A DNA stretch of 64,000 nucleotides. It comes from Prauserella endophytica (lineage in GTDB: Bacteria; Actinomycetota; Actinomycetes; Mycobacteriales; Pseudonocardiaceae). The DNA lies in NCBI RefSeq assembly GCF_005146945.1, contig NZ_SWMS01000001.1, forward strand, positions 62,001-126,000, written 5' to 3'. Shown here one piece after another: positions 26,987 through 35,173 of this stretch. Each line of letters begins with the position of its first letter. Position 1 is the first letter of the stretch. Both the position numbers and the translations under genes were made by a program. The notes beneath the pieces were generated by a model. That model saw only the letters and a list, made by a program, of their open reading frames with translations, made no database searches and was not told the origin of the DNA.

Positions 26987-28414
26987 TCACAGGATTGGCT
27001 GTGGCCGGTAGTCGGCGGCCTCGGGGAACCGCTTCGCGATCTCCTCGACGCGGCCGACGATCGCCTCGACCTGGGCACCCGCCGTGCCGGTGAAGGAGAG
27101 CCGGTCGGCGAGCAGCGCGTCGAGCGCGGCGCGGTCCAGCGGGAGGCGCTTGTCGGCGGCGAGCCGGTCGAGCAGGTCGTTCCCGGCCTGGCCCTCCCGC
27201 ATGGCGAGCGCGACGGCCACCGCGTTCTCCTTGATCGCCTCGTGCGCGGTCTCCCTGCCGACCCCGGCGCGCACCGCCGCCATGAGCACCTTCGTCGTCG
27301 CGAGGAAAGGCAGGTACCGGTCGAGCTCGCGGTCGACGACAGCGGGGAAGGCGCCGAACTCGCCGAGCACCGTGAGAAACGTCTCCAGCAGCCCGTCGAG
27401 CGCGAAGAAGGCGTCCGGCAGAGCGACCCGGCGCACCACCGAGTCGGAGACGTCGCCCTCGTTCCACTGGTCACCCGCCAGCTCGCCGATCATCGACAGA
27501 TACCCGCGCAGCACCACGGCGAGGCCGTTGACCCGCTCGCACGAACGCGTGTTCATCTTGTGCGGCATGGCCGACGAGCCGACCTGACCGGGCTGGAAGC
27601 CCTCCGTGACCAGCTCGTGCCCTGCCATGAGCCGGATGGTCTTCGCCAGGCTCGACGGCGCCGCCGCCACCTGCACCAGCGTGGAGAGCACGTCGAAGTC
27701 GAGCGAGCGCGGGTAGACCTGCCCAACGCTCGTGAACGCCCGCGAGAAGCCGAGGTGGGCCGCTACGCGCGACTCCAGCTCGGCGAGCTTCCCCTCGTCG
27801 CCGAGCAGGTCCAGCATGTCCTGTGCGGTGCCGACCGGGCCCTTGATGCCGCGCAGCGGGTAGCGGGCGATCAGCTCGTCCAGCCGCTCGAAGGCTACGA
27901 GCAGCTCGTCGGCGGCAGTGGCGAACCGCTTGCCCAGCGTGGTGGCCTGCGCGGCGACATTGTGCGAACGCCCGGCCATGACCAGCGCCGAGTGGTCGGC
28001 GGCCAGCCCGGCGAGCCTCGTCAGCACGGCCACCGTGCGAGCCCGGACCAGCTCCAGCGAGCGCCGCAGCTGCAACTGCTCGACGTTCTCGGTGAGGTCG
28101 CGCGAGGTCATGCCCTTGTGCACGTGCTCGTGCCCGGCGAGCGCGTTGAACTCCTCGATGCGGGCCTTCACGTCGTGCCTGGTCACCCGCTCGCGCGCGG
28201 CGATCGAGGGAAGGTCCACCCGCTCCAGCACCCGCTCGTAGTCGGCGACGACGCCGTCCGGCACCTCGATGCCGAGCTCGGCCTGCGCCTTGAGCACGGC
28301 CAGCCACAGCTCGCGCTCCAACCGCACCTTGTTGTCCGGCGACCACAGTGCCACCAGCTCGGGCGAGGCGTAGCGACCGGCGAGAACGTTGGGGATGCTG
28401 GGCTTGTCCGTCAC
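26987..28414 (-). CDS. purB: adenylosuccinate lyase
   Basis: 475 aa. Fumarase/aspartase superfamily: signature GSSAMPHKMNTRSCERV near residue 285, THD/RHDV region ERVTRHDVKARI, and GMTSRDLTENVEQLQ. It catalyses SAICAR to AICAR and adenylosuccinate to AMP. It has the long C-terminal domain of the actinobacterial type. Alone on the minus strand; no pur gene adjoins. Confidence 0.97.
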   Translation of the reverse strand: MTDKPSIPNVLAGRYASPELVALWSPDNKVRLERELWLAVLKAQAELGIEVPDGVVADYERVLERVDLPSIAARERVTRHDVKARIEEFNALAGHEHVHKGMTSRDLTENVEQLQLRRSLELVRARTVAVLTRLAGLAADHSALVMAGRSHNVAAQATTLGKRFATAADELLVAFERLDELIARYPLRGIKGPVGTAQDMLDLLGDEGKLAELESRVAAHLGFSRAFTSVGQVYPRSLDFDVLSTLVQVAAAPSSLAKTIRLMAGHELVTEGFQPGQVGSSAMPHKMNTRSCERVNGLAVVLRGYLSMIGELAGDQWNEGDVSDSVVRRVALPDAFFALDGLLETFLTVLGEFGAFPAVVDRELDRYLPFLATTKVLMAAVRAGVGRETAHEAIKENAVAVALAMREGQAGNDLLDRLAADKRLPLDRAALDALLADRLSFTGTAGAQVEAIVGRVEEIAKRFPEAADYRPQPIL

Positions 28415-28467
28415 GCAGCCAGGCTAACCGGCGGCCCAGGTCACAGGTGCAGCGCCGGGTTGCCTGC

Positions 28468-29058
28468 TCAGCTCAACGCGTCGCGGAGCATTCTCGCGGC
28501 CGCGGCTCGCGGGTCCGGGTTCACCTCGATCAGCGCGTTCACGACCGCGCCGTCGACCAGCGCGACCAACTGTTCCAGCCGCCGCGGGTCGATGGGCACC
28601 CCTGACTTCACGAAGATCTCGGTGAGCAGCTCCCGCAGCTCGACCGCGAGCGTGCGCATGAGCGGACGCAGGTAGGGCCTGCGCCCGGTGGCGACGAGCC
28701 GCTCGTAGCGCAGCAGCACGGCCTCGTAGTCGGGGTCCTCGCCGAGCAGTTGGTCGAGCACCAGCTCGACGAGGGTGTCCACTCCGCGGTGCTCGATGCT
28801 CAGCCGCGCCAGCTGTTCGCGACCCCTGGCCAGCTCGGAGCGGCCGTAGTGCTCCATCGCCGCGGCGATCAGGTCGTCGAGCGAGTCGAAGTAGTAGGTC
28901 GTCGACGCGAGCGGCAGCCCGGCGCGGTCGGCGACGGCCCGATGCCGGATGGCCTCGAACCCGCCCTCGGTCAGCAGCTCGGCGGCGGCGCTGACCAGTG
29001 CGGCGCGCCGCCGCTCGCCCTTTGGCGTGCTCGCGGTGCTGCTGCTCTCGGACGTCAT
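28468..29058 (-). CDS. TetR-family regulator
   Basis: 196 aa. HTH at about 16-60: RRAALVSAAAELLTEGGFEA and ADRAGLPLASTTYYFDSLDD. Helical ligand domain follows. No divergent partner that would show its target: the next gene upstream (29088) points the same way and ends 29 bp away. Confidence 0.88.
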   Translation of the reverse strand: MTSESSSTASTPKGERRRAALVSAAAELLTEGGFEAIRHRAVADRAGLPLASTTYYFDSLDDLIAAAMEHYGRSELARGREQLARLSIEHRGVDTLVELVLDQLLGEDPDYEAVLLRYERLVATGRRPYLRPLMRTLAVELRELLTEIFVKSGVPIDPRRLEQLVALVDGAVVNALIEVNPDPRAAAARMLRDALS

Positions 29059-29087
29059 GGCGAGCTAGTTTGCCATCCCCGACCTGG

Positions 29088-29765
29088 TCAGAAGTGACGC
29101 GCCAACGCGTCGGCGATGCGTCCCAGCTCGGTGCTGAGCGGTGGCGTGCGCGACGCGGAGTCCGGGGTGGCGAGCACGTACACGGTGCCCCCGCTCGCGG
29201 TCGGACGCTGTTCGAACTCGGCGCCTTCCGGCTGCTCGGGCAACTGGAACGCGAGACCCCGCGGCGCGAACACAGCGGTGATCGTCCCGCCCTCGACCGA
29301 GTATGTCGCCGAGTGGGGGCCGTCGGGGCAATCCCCGCCCCCAGCGTCGGCGTCGGCGCCGGCCGGGAGCTCGCCAGCGAGGGCGGTGGCGAGCTCCCGG
29401 TCGACTGTGTCGCACCCGAGGGTGCTCTCCCCTTCCACCGCTCCGCCCTGCTTCGGCACGGTGTTCGGGAAGACCTGTGCCTGGGGAGGACGCCCGGAGG
29501 ACGCTCCCGGTTGCTCGTCGGCGCCCTCCTGGCCGGGGGCCGACGCGGCCGTCGTGTTCGATTCGCTGCCGTTACCCAGCAATACACCCACCGCGCCCGC
29601 GCCGCCTCCCAGCAACACGACCGCGCAGGCCACCCCCGCGATCGTGTTCCGGCGACGCCGGGTGACACGGCGTGACTCGGCGGCGACGTCGGACGCGCTG
29701 AACGTGGGCGGCGGAGCCTCGCCTGCCGCCTCCCGGAACAGCTCCTTCAACTCCCGCTCATCCAC
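29088..29765 (-). CDS. single-pass membrane protein, putative anti-sigma partner
   Basis: 225 aa. A cytoplasmic N-terminus of about 40 residues (ELKELFREAAGEAPPPTFSA), one membrane helix (about 41-62, IAGVACAVVLLGGGAGAVGV), and an extracytoplasmic region with a Pro/Gly/Gln linker and two Cys. No zinc HxxxCxxC anti-sigma motif. Its GTG start overlaps the sigma gene stop, behind GGAGG, so the two are translationally coupled, which is the usual layout of sigma and anti-sigma factors. Role inferred from position. Confidence 0.6.
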   Translation of the reverse strand: MDERELKELFREAAGEAPPPTFSASDVAAESRRVTRRRRNTIAGVACAVVLLGGGAGAVGVLLGNGSESNTTAASAPGQEGADEQPGASSGRPPQAQVFPNTVPKQGGAVEGESTLGCDTVDRELATALAGELPAGADADAGGGDCPDGPHSATYSVEGGTITAVFAPRGLAFQLPEQPEGAEFEQRPTASGGTVYVLATPDSASRTPPLSTELGRIADALARHF

Positions 29766-30267
29766 GCGTCTCCACCTCCTCACCGAGCACGTCCCGCAGG
29801 TTCGCGAGCCCCCGCGCGGTCTGGCTCTTCACGTTGCCCTCACTGCACCCGAGCGCCTTCGCGACGCCGCCGACGTCGAGGCCCTCCAGGTAGCGCAGGA
29901 CCAGCACCGCCCGCTGTCGTGGCGGCACCTTCCGCAGACCGGCGAGCAGGTCCTCCCTCGTCGCGACGCGCTCGGCGAGCGGCTCGCCCGCCGGTGGCGG
30001 CTCGGGCAACTCGTCGGACTGCCGCTCGCGACGCCACGGCCTGCGCGACTCGTCGATGGCGGCCCTGACCAGCGTCTTTCGCACGTAAGCGTCGATCGCC
30101 GCCCGGTCGCGGATCTTGCGCCACCGCCGGTGCAGCGCGACGAAGGCCGTCTGCGCCAGGTCGTCCGCGCGGTGCCAGTCGCCACAGAGCATGTACGCGG
30201 TCCGGCGCACGGAGTCCCGCTTGGCAGCGAAGTACTCCGCGAACTCCTGCTCGTCGCGGTGGTCCAC
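29758..30267 (-). CDS. SigE-family ECF RNA polymerase sigma factor
   Basis: 169 aa. Region 2 (EFAEYFAAKRDSVRRTAYML, DDLAQTAFVALHRRW) and region 4 (LRKVPPRQRAVLVLRYLEGL, LGCSEGNVKSQTARGLANLR). The pattern belongs to the 50-kDa-class SigE family of actinobacteria. GTG 30267 is chosen: GGAGAG is 8 nt upstream and the length suits the family; a GTG at 30336 is also in frame. Coupled to the membrane protein at 29765. Confidence 0.9.
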   Translation of the reverse strand: MDHRDEQEFAEYFAAKRDSVRRTAYMLCGDWHRADDLAQTAFVALHRRWRKIRDRAAIDAYVRKTLVRAAIDESRRPWRRERQSDELPEPPPAGEPLAERVATREDLLAGLRKVPPRQRAVLVLRYLEGLDVGGVAKALGCSEGNVKSQTARGLANLRDVLGEEVETRG

Positions 30268-30406
30268 GCGGATGGCTCTCCGGTCCCGTTGTGTTGTCGA
30301 TGGCAGAGACGGAAGTGCAGGCGTCCACGGTTGCACGTCCAGCCGGATTTTTCCCTCGGAAGAGACCTTGTTGTGAGATCAACTAACGATGTGATGTGAT
30401 CGGACT

Positions 30407-31441
30407 GTGACCTCCGAAGCGACGCCAGCTCTCCTCGACTTCCGTTCGGACACGATCACCCGGCCCGATGAGCAGATGCGCGTGGCGATGGCGAGAGCGG
30501 AGGTCGGCGACAACGTCATCGACGTCGATCCCACGGTCCGCGAGCTGGAGCGCCGGGCAGCCGAGACGCTCGGCATGGACGCCGCGCTCTGGACCCCGAG
30601 CGGCACGATGGCCAACCTCATCGCTCTGTCAGTGCACCTCGGCCGGGGCGATCGGTTCCTGGCGACCCGCAACGCGCACGTGCTGACCAACGAGCTCGGC
30701 TCGGCCGCGTGGCTGGCCGGGGGGATGCCGGACGTGCTGGAGCACGACGCGGGCCCCGGCAGGCCGACGCCGCGGGCGGTGCACGTCGCGGCGGGCACCC
30801 GCAGCGGGCCGTACTACGCGCTGCGCACGACGTTGCTGTGCCTGGAGAACACGCACAACGCCGCGGGCGGGGCGATCACGCCGCCCGACGAGCACGCGCT
30901 GCTGGTCTCCGCCGCGCGGGACGAGGGCCTGCTCGTGCACCTCGACGGTGCTCGGCTGTGGAACGCGGCGGCCGCGCTCGGCCTGCCGCCCGCGGCACTG
31001 ACGGTGGGCGTCGACACGGTGTCGGCGTGCTTCAGCAAGGGCCTCGGTGCCCCGGTCGGCTCGGTGGTCGCGGGCAGCGAGGAGTTCGTCGAGCAGGCGC
31101 GGCGGATGCGGCAGATGCTCGGCGGCGGCGTTCGCCAGGGCGGCGTGCTTGCGGCGGCGTGCCTGGTCGCGCTGGACCGGGTGGGCGAGCTGACGCGGGA
31201 CCACGCCAACGCCAAGGCGCTCGCGGACGGGCTGCGTGACCTCGGCTGGGACGTGTCCGAGCCGCAGACCAACATCGTGCTGGCAGCCGTGCCCGACGTG
31301 CGGCTCACGCTCGAGTCGCTGCGCTCGCTGGGGATCCTCACGCTGCCGATGGCGGGCAAGGTGCGGTTCGTGCTGCACCGCGACGTGTCCGCCGACGACG
31401 TGGCCGAGGCGCTGGACCGGATCAAGGCGAGCGCCAAGTGA
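30407..31441 (+). CDS. ltaE: low-specificity L-threonine aldolase (beta-eliminating lyase fold)
   Basis: 344 aa PLP enzyme. LDFRSDTITRPDEQMR is the standard N-terminus, ENTHNAAGGAI is the cofactor region, HLDGARLWNAA is conserved, and the PLP Lys is in ACFSKGLGAPVGS. It cleaves L-threonine or L-allo-threonine to glycine and acetaldehyde. GTG start. Overlaps the next gene by 4 bp. Confidence 0.9.
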   Translation: MTSEATPALLDFRSDTITRPDEQMRVAMARAEVGDNVIDVDPTVRELERRAAETLGMDAALWTPSGTMANLIALSVHLGRGDRFLATRNAHVLTNELGSAAWLAGGMPDVLEHDAGPGRPTPRAVHVAAGTRSGPYYALRTTLLCLENTHNAAGGAITPPDEHALLVSAARDEGLLVHLDGARLWNAAAALGLPPAALTVGVDTVSACFSKGLGAPVGSVVAGSEEFVEQARRMRQMLGGGVRQGGVLAAACLVALDRVGELTRDHANAKALADGLRDLGWDVSEPQTNIVLAAVPDVRLTLESLRSLGILTLPMAGKVRFVLHRDVSADDVAEALDRIKASAK

Positions 31442-32016
31442 CGCGCCGCTGGCTGGTGTTCGACTACGGCGAGGTGATCTGCACCAGGACGACGGCGTTG
31501 CCGGCCTTGGCCGACCGCATGGGCGTGCCGCTCGCCGAGTTCGAGGCCGCGTACTGGGCTGGGCGCGATGCCTACGACCGGGGCGCGAGCGACCTGGAGT
31601 TCTGGCGCACGGTGGGCGACGCGACCGGCGTGGACGTGAGCGAGCCGTTGTCGGCCGAGCTGACGGAGCTGGACATCGCGGGCTGGGCGCAGGTCTCGCC
31701 GGCGACCCTGGAGCTGCTGCAGTCGCTCGCGGAGGCGGGAACGGCGCTGGCCCTGCTGTCGAACGCGCCGGTGTCGTTCGCGCGGTTCGCCGAGCGCCAG
31801 CCGTGGACGCGGCACTTCCGGGAGCTGCTGTTCTCCGGTGACGTGGGGCTGGCGAAGCCGGACGCGGAGATCTTCGAGCTGCTGGTCTCGCGGCTGGACG
31901 CCGAGCCGGGAGACTGCCTGTTCCTCGACGACCGGCAGGTCAACGTGGACGGAGCCCGCGCGGCGGGCCTGCGCGCCCAACTCTGGCAGGGCATCCCCGC
32001 CGAGCTGCCCGCGTGA
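31438..32016 (+). CDS. HAD-family hydrolase
   Basis: 192 aa. Motif I is unusual, VFDYGEVICTR, with Asp and Gly as in the YihX/HAD-IA type; motif II is LALLSNAPVSF; motif III Lys is in VGLAKPDAEIFELL; motif IV is CLFLDDRQVNVDGA. Probably a sugar-phosphate or nucleotide phosphatase. Coupled to the threonine aldolase by a GTGA overlap. Confidence 0.85.
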   Translation: MTRRWLVFDYGEVICTRTTALPALADRMGVPLAEFEAAYWAGRDAYDRGASDLEFWRTVGDATGVDVSEPLSAELTELDIAGWAQVSPATLELLQSLAEAGTALALLSNAPVSFARFAERQPWTRHFRELLFSGDVGLAKPDAEIFELLVSRLDAEPGDCLFLDDRQVNVDGARAAGLRAQLWQGIPAELPA

Positions 32017-32024
32017 CTTGACCG

Positions 32025-32075
32025 CCCCCAAGGCCACCTTTGTTGCGCTCAACGCAACAAAGGTGGCCTTGGGGG
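32025..32075. terminator. AAGGCCACC palindrome, subfamily A, between convergent genes
   Basis: A near-perfect 51-bp palindrome: CCCCCAAGGCCACCTTTGTT, GCGCTCAACGC, then the complement ending GGCCTTGGGGG. It starts 9 bp after the HAD stop and ends 5 bp before the DoxX stop on the other strand. Confidence 0.85.
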
Positions 32076-32079
32076 CACG

Positions 32080-32430
32080 TCAGGCGAGGCCGAGGAGGAC
32101 GGCGTTGGCGACCGCGAGCAGGCCGAGGCTCGCGCCCGGTGCCGCGACGGCGGGCGGGTCCTTGGCGCGGAGGTGCCGCAGCACCGTGCCGACCATCAGC
32201 ACGACGAGGCCGATCGACGCCACGAGCGCGGCGGGACGGAACCAGAAGCCGACGATGAGCCCCGCCGCCGCGGCCAGCTCCAGCGCACCGATCGCGCGGT
32301 TGACCTGGGTGGACAACCCGAGGTGCCCGGCGTAGGACCGCAGCGGCTCCACCCCGGCGAGCCGGGCGCCGCCCGCGCTGAGGAAGGCCGCCGTCAGCAG
32401 GAGTGAGAGCACCCCGATGACGATCGACAT
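32080..32430 (-). CDS. DoxX-family membrane protein
   Basis: 116 aa with four membrane helices (IVIGVLSLLLTAAFLSAGGA at the start). The middle reads GALELAAAAGLIVGFW, typical of DoxX-like proteins. Redox-linked roles are proposed for the family; none can be shown here. Next on the strand upstream is the small membrane protein at 32629. Confidence 0.8.
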   Translation of the reverse strand: MSIVIGVLSLLLTAAFLSAGGARLAGVEPLRSYAGHLGLSTQVNRAIGALELAAAAGLIVGFWFRPAALVASIGLVVLMVGTVLRHLRAKDPPAVAAPGASLGLLAVANAVLLGLA

Positions 32431-32443
32431 GTGCGGGCTTGGC

Positions 32444-32629
32444 TCAGGGCCGGATCTGCTTCTTCTTGCCGCCGCCCTTGATCGCGCTGTACGCAGCGGT
32501 GCCGAGGAACGCGGCGCCGCCGATGAGGACGATCCAGAACGCCGCCTCCACCAGGAAACCCACCACGGAGCCGATCACCATGAACGCGACCCAGACGAGG
32601 AGCAGGCCCCCGACGATCTTCCAGAACAT
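32444..32629 (-). CDS. small membrane protein
   Basis: 61 aa: two hydrophobic segments (IVGGLLLVWVAFMVIGSVVG and WIVLIGGAAFLGTAAYSAI), then a basic end GGGKKKQIRP. GGAGGAA stands before ATG 32629, which decides the start although the frame is open further upstream. No known function. It is 13 bp upstream of the DoxX gene and probably in one transcript with it. Confidence 0.7.
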   Translation of the reverse strand: MFWKIVGGLLLVWVAFMVIGSVVGFLVEAAFWIVLIGGAAFLGTAAYSAIKGGGKKKQIRP

Positions 32630-32751
32630 GATCTTCCTCCGCTGCGCTCCGATTGGACATCCGGTCCATCCCAGGTTGGCATGCCATCGGCCCGGATGAC
32701 CCTTCACGAGTCCAACGTTCAGGGAAAACTCCGGGTTCCCCCTTACGCACA

Positions 32752-32804
32752 GGCCCCACTGCTGCGCGGGGGCCCCACTGCAGGGAAGGTGGCCTTCACT
32801 GCGG
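32752..32804. repeat. degenerate half copy of the AAGGCCACC palindrome
   Basis: Only the right arm is well kept: GCAGGGAAGGTGGCCTTCACTG at 32780-32801 without its partner. The left side holds a direct repeat GGCCCCACTGC (32752-32762 and 32771-32781). It lies just after the aminotransferase stop, the usual place for this element. Confidence 0.6.
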
Positions 32805-32809
32805 TCGGG

Positions 32810-33973
32810 TCACAGCCAGGCGCCGAGCCGCCGGACGCCCTCGGCGACCTCGGCCTCGGCTCCGGCGAACGAGAACCGGACGAACCGGCCGCCGTCCACC
32901 GGGTCGAAGTCGATGCCGGGCGTGATGGCGACGCCGGTGTCGGCGAGCAGCCGCTGGCACCAGCTGAGGCTGTCGCCCGTGTGCGCCGACACGTCGACGT
33001 AGGCGTAGAACGCGCCGTCGACGGGCGCCACGCGCTCGAAGCCGAGCTCGCGCAGGCCCGCCAGCAGCAGGTCGCGGTTGGACCGGTAGTGCGCGACGTG
33101 CCCGTCCAGCTCCGCGTACGACTCGGGGGTGAACGCCGCTACCGCCGCCTGCTGGGCGAGCGCGGGCGGGCAGATGTTGAAGTTGCCGGTGAGCACGTCC
33201 ACCGCGCGGTGCAGCCGCTGCGGCACCAGCATCCAGCCGAGCCGCCAGCCCGTCATCGCGAAGTACTTCGAGAACGAGCCGAGCACCAGCGCCTCGCCGG
33301 ACGTCTGCCAAGCGCAGCCGAGCTCGGTCTCGTACGAGATGCCGTGGTAGATCTCGTCGCTGATCAGCTGCACGCCACGCGAGGAGCACCAGCCCGCGAT
33401 CGCGGCGAGCTCGCCGGGCGCGAGAACGGTGCCGGTGGGGTTGCTCGGGCTCGCGACCACGAGTCCCTTGATCGGACCCAGCCCGTCGAGCAGCTCGGTG
33501 GTCGGCTGGAACCGCGTGTGCTCGTCGGTGGTGAACTCCACGACCTCGCAGCCCAGCGCCGAGAGCAGGTTGCGGTAGGCGGGGTAGCCGGGCCGGGCCA
33601 TCGCCACCCGGTCGCCCGCCTCGAACGCCGAGAGGAACGACAGCAGGAACCCACCGGAGGAGCCGGTGGTGACGATGACGTCCTGCGGGCTGACGTCGAG
33701 TGAGTACGTGCGCTCGTAGTGCCCGGCGATGGCCTCGCGCAGCTCGGGGATGCCGAGCTGGACCGTATAGCCGAGGTCGCCATCGCGCAGTGCCTTCTCG
33801 GCAGCCGCGAGCACGGGCTTCGGCGCGCCCGCCGTGGGCTGGCCAGCGCAGAGTGCGATCACGTCGCCATGGCTGCGCTGCCTTGCCTGTGCCGCGGAGA
33901 GCACCTCCATGACGTGGAACGGCGCCACGTCGGCGCGCCGCGAGGGGCCGGGGAAGGGTGCGAACTCGACCAT
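32810..33973 (-). CDS. PLP-dependent aminotransferase, class I/II
   Basis: 387 aa. Fold-type I aminotransferase: VTTGSSGGFLLSFLSAFEAG near residue 95, SNPTGTVLAPGELAAIAG, SDEIYHGISYE, the PLP Lys in GSFSKYFAMTGWRLGWML, and a C-terminal Arg in FVRFSFAGAE. Likely acts on aspartate/aromatic-type amino acids; the specific substrate is unknown. Confidence 0.9.
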   Translation of the reverse strand: MVEFAPFPGPSRRADVAPFHVMEVLSAAQARQRSHGDVIALCAGQPTAGAPKPVLAAAEKALRDGDLGYTVQLGIPELREAIAGHYERTYSLDVSPQDVIVTTGSSGGFLLSFLSAFEAGDRVAMARPGYPAYRNLLSALGCEVVEFTTDEHTRFQPTTELLDGLGPIKGLVVASPSNPTGTVLAPGELAAIAGWCSSRGVQLISDEIYHGISYETELGCAWQTSGEALVLGSFSKYFAMTGWRLGWMLVPQRLHRAVDVLTGNFNICPPALAQQAAVAAFTPESYAELDGHVAHYRSNRDLLLAGLRELGFERVAPVDGAFYAYVDVSAHTGDSLSWCQRLLADTGVAITPGIDFDPVDGGRFVRFSFAGAEAEVAEGVRRLGAWL

Positions 33974-33996
33974 GCCGCCGAGCGTAAGGCGGCGCG

Positions 33997-34734
33997 CTAC
34001 CGGCTCTTGCGGTAGGCCAGCGAGATACCGCCGTCCCGGCGGCCGATCGACAGTGCCAGCCCGGCCGCGGCCATCAGCAGCAGCACGCCGACGTTCTCGC
34101 CCAGCTCCTCGGCGTGGTAGGTCAGCACGTAGATCGGCCCGCTCTCACCACCCGCGATCAGCAGTCCCTGCAGCAGCTCCATGCCCAGCGCAGAGCCGAG
34201 CAGCAACGCACAGCCCGCCACGACGAACCACCTCGGCCTGCCCCGCAGCCTGCTCGCCAGCAGCAACAGCGCCGCCGCCACGAACAGACCGGCCACCAGA
34301 CCGGGCAGCAGCCAGTAGAACGGGAAGCCGTCGAACGTGACCAGCTGCCGCCCGATGCGGTCGAGCCGTTCGTGCAGTTGAGTGTGGTCGTCGAGGGAGA
34401 GTGCGGCCAGCAGTGCCGCGCCGCACCACCAGCCCCACGACTCGGCCCTCGCGGTTCCGTACGCGAGCGCCGCCGTCACCCCGTACAGGACCGCCGCGAC
34501 CACCAGCAGGCCCACGCTCCACCACGTCGGAAGGTTCCCCTCCACGAAGACGTCGAGGTAGAGCTGGATCTCGCCGCGATCCCTGGTCAGCGGGTGGTGG
34601 ATCAACGCGGGCACCGCCATGCTCGCCACGTTGAGCACCACCGAGACGCCGAGCAGCGCCCACCACACCCGATGCAGCCGCACCGGAGCGAGCGCGGCGA
34701 GATCCCTGCTGGTCACATCTGTCACGGCGATCAT
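33997..34734 (-). CDS. polytopic membrane protein of unknown function
   Basis: 245 aa with six or seven hydrophobic segments (LLGVSVVLNVASMAVPALI; WWSVGLLVVAAVLYGVTAAL; LLPGLVAGLFVAAALLLLAS; VVAGCALLLGSALGMELLQG). A conserved-looking soluble loop LSLDDHTQLHERLDRIGRQ lies in the middle. I do not recognise the family. Confidence 0.7.
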   Translation of the reverse strand: MIAVTDVTSRDLAALAPVRLHRVWWALLGVSVVLNVASMAVPALIHHPLTRDRGEIQLYLDVFVEGNLPTWWSVGLLVVAAVLYGVTAALAYGTARAESWGWWCGAALLAALSLDDHTQLHERLDRIGRQLVTFDGFPFYWLLPGLVAGLFVAAALLLLASRLRGRPRWFVVAGCALLLGSALGMELLQGLLIAGGESGPIYVLTYHAEELGENVGVLLLMAAAGLALSIGRRDGGISLAYRKSR

Positions 34735-34774
34735 CCTTTTGAGAAGAATGCGCGATTCTAGCCCGATGCCCGAC

Positions 34775-35140
34775 TCAGTTGGGGCTGTCCACGCTGTTCA
34801 CGCTGCTGCCCGTGTTCGGGCTGTTCACGCTGTCGGCCGTGTTCGGGCTGTTGGCGCTGTTCACGCTGTCGGCCGGGTTCGGGCTGTTGACGCTGTCGGC
34901 CGTGTTGTCCGCTCGGTCGGCCGGCGAGTCGACGGCGGACGCCGCGGGGGAGTCGGCCGACTCGGGCGAGTCGTCACCGGCCTGCTGCTGCGCGTGGTCG
35001 ACGAGCTGCACCTGCGCGGGCACCTGCTGGTCGTTGAGCTCCACGTCGGCCGACGCGGTGCCCGCTGCCACCAGTCCGCCGACACCCAGCACCGTCGCGG
35101 TAGCCGCCACCACGAACCAGGGACGCCTGTTCTCAGCCAT
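34775..35140 (-). CDS. secreted low-complexity protein with NSPNTADSV repeats
   Basis: 121 aa. Signal peptide (RRPWFVVAATATVLGVGGLVAAGTASA, split here only for description: basic start, hydrophobic core, ASA cleavage). The mature protein is acidic and ends in repeats of the type NSPNTADSV / NSVDSPN. GAGGAAAGGA precedes the ATG. No family recognised; a wall-associated or matrix role is possible. Confidence 0.65.
   Translation of the reverse strand: MAENRRPWFVVAATATVLGVGGLVAAGTASADVELNDQQVPAQVQLVDHAQQQAGDDSPESADSPAASAVDSPADRADNTADSVNSPNPADSVNSANSPNTADSVNSPNTGSSVNSVDSPN
34783..34915. repeat. internal imperfect repeats coding NSPN/ADSV units
   Basis: Repeated CTGTTCACGCTGTCGG and GTGTTCGGGCTGTT blocks with 27-30 bp and 9-bp sub-periods make up the 3' third of the gene. 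Such DNA can change copy number by slippage. Confidence 0.65.
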
Positions 35141-35173
35141 GATCGTTTTCCTTTCCTCGTTAACTTCGGTTTC

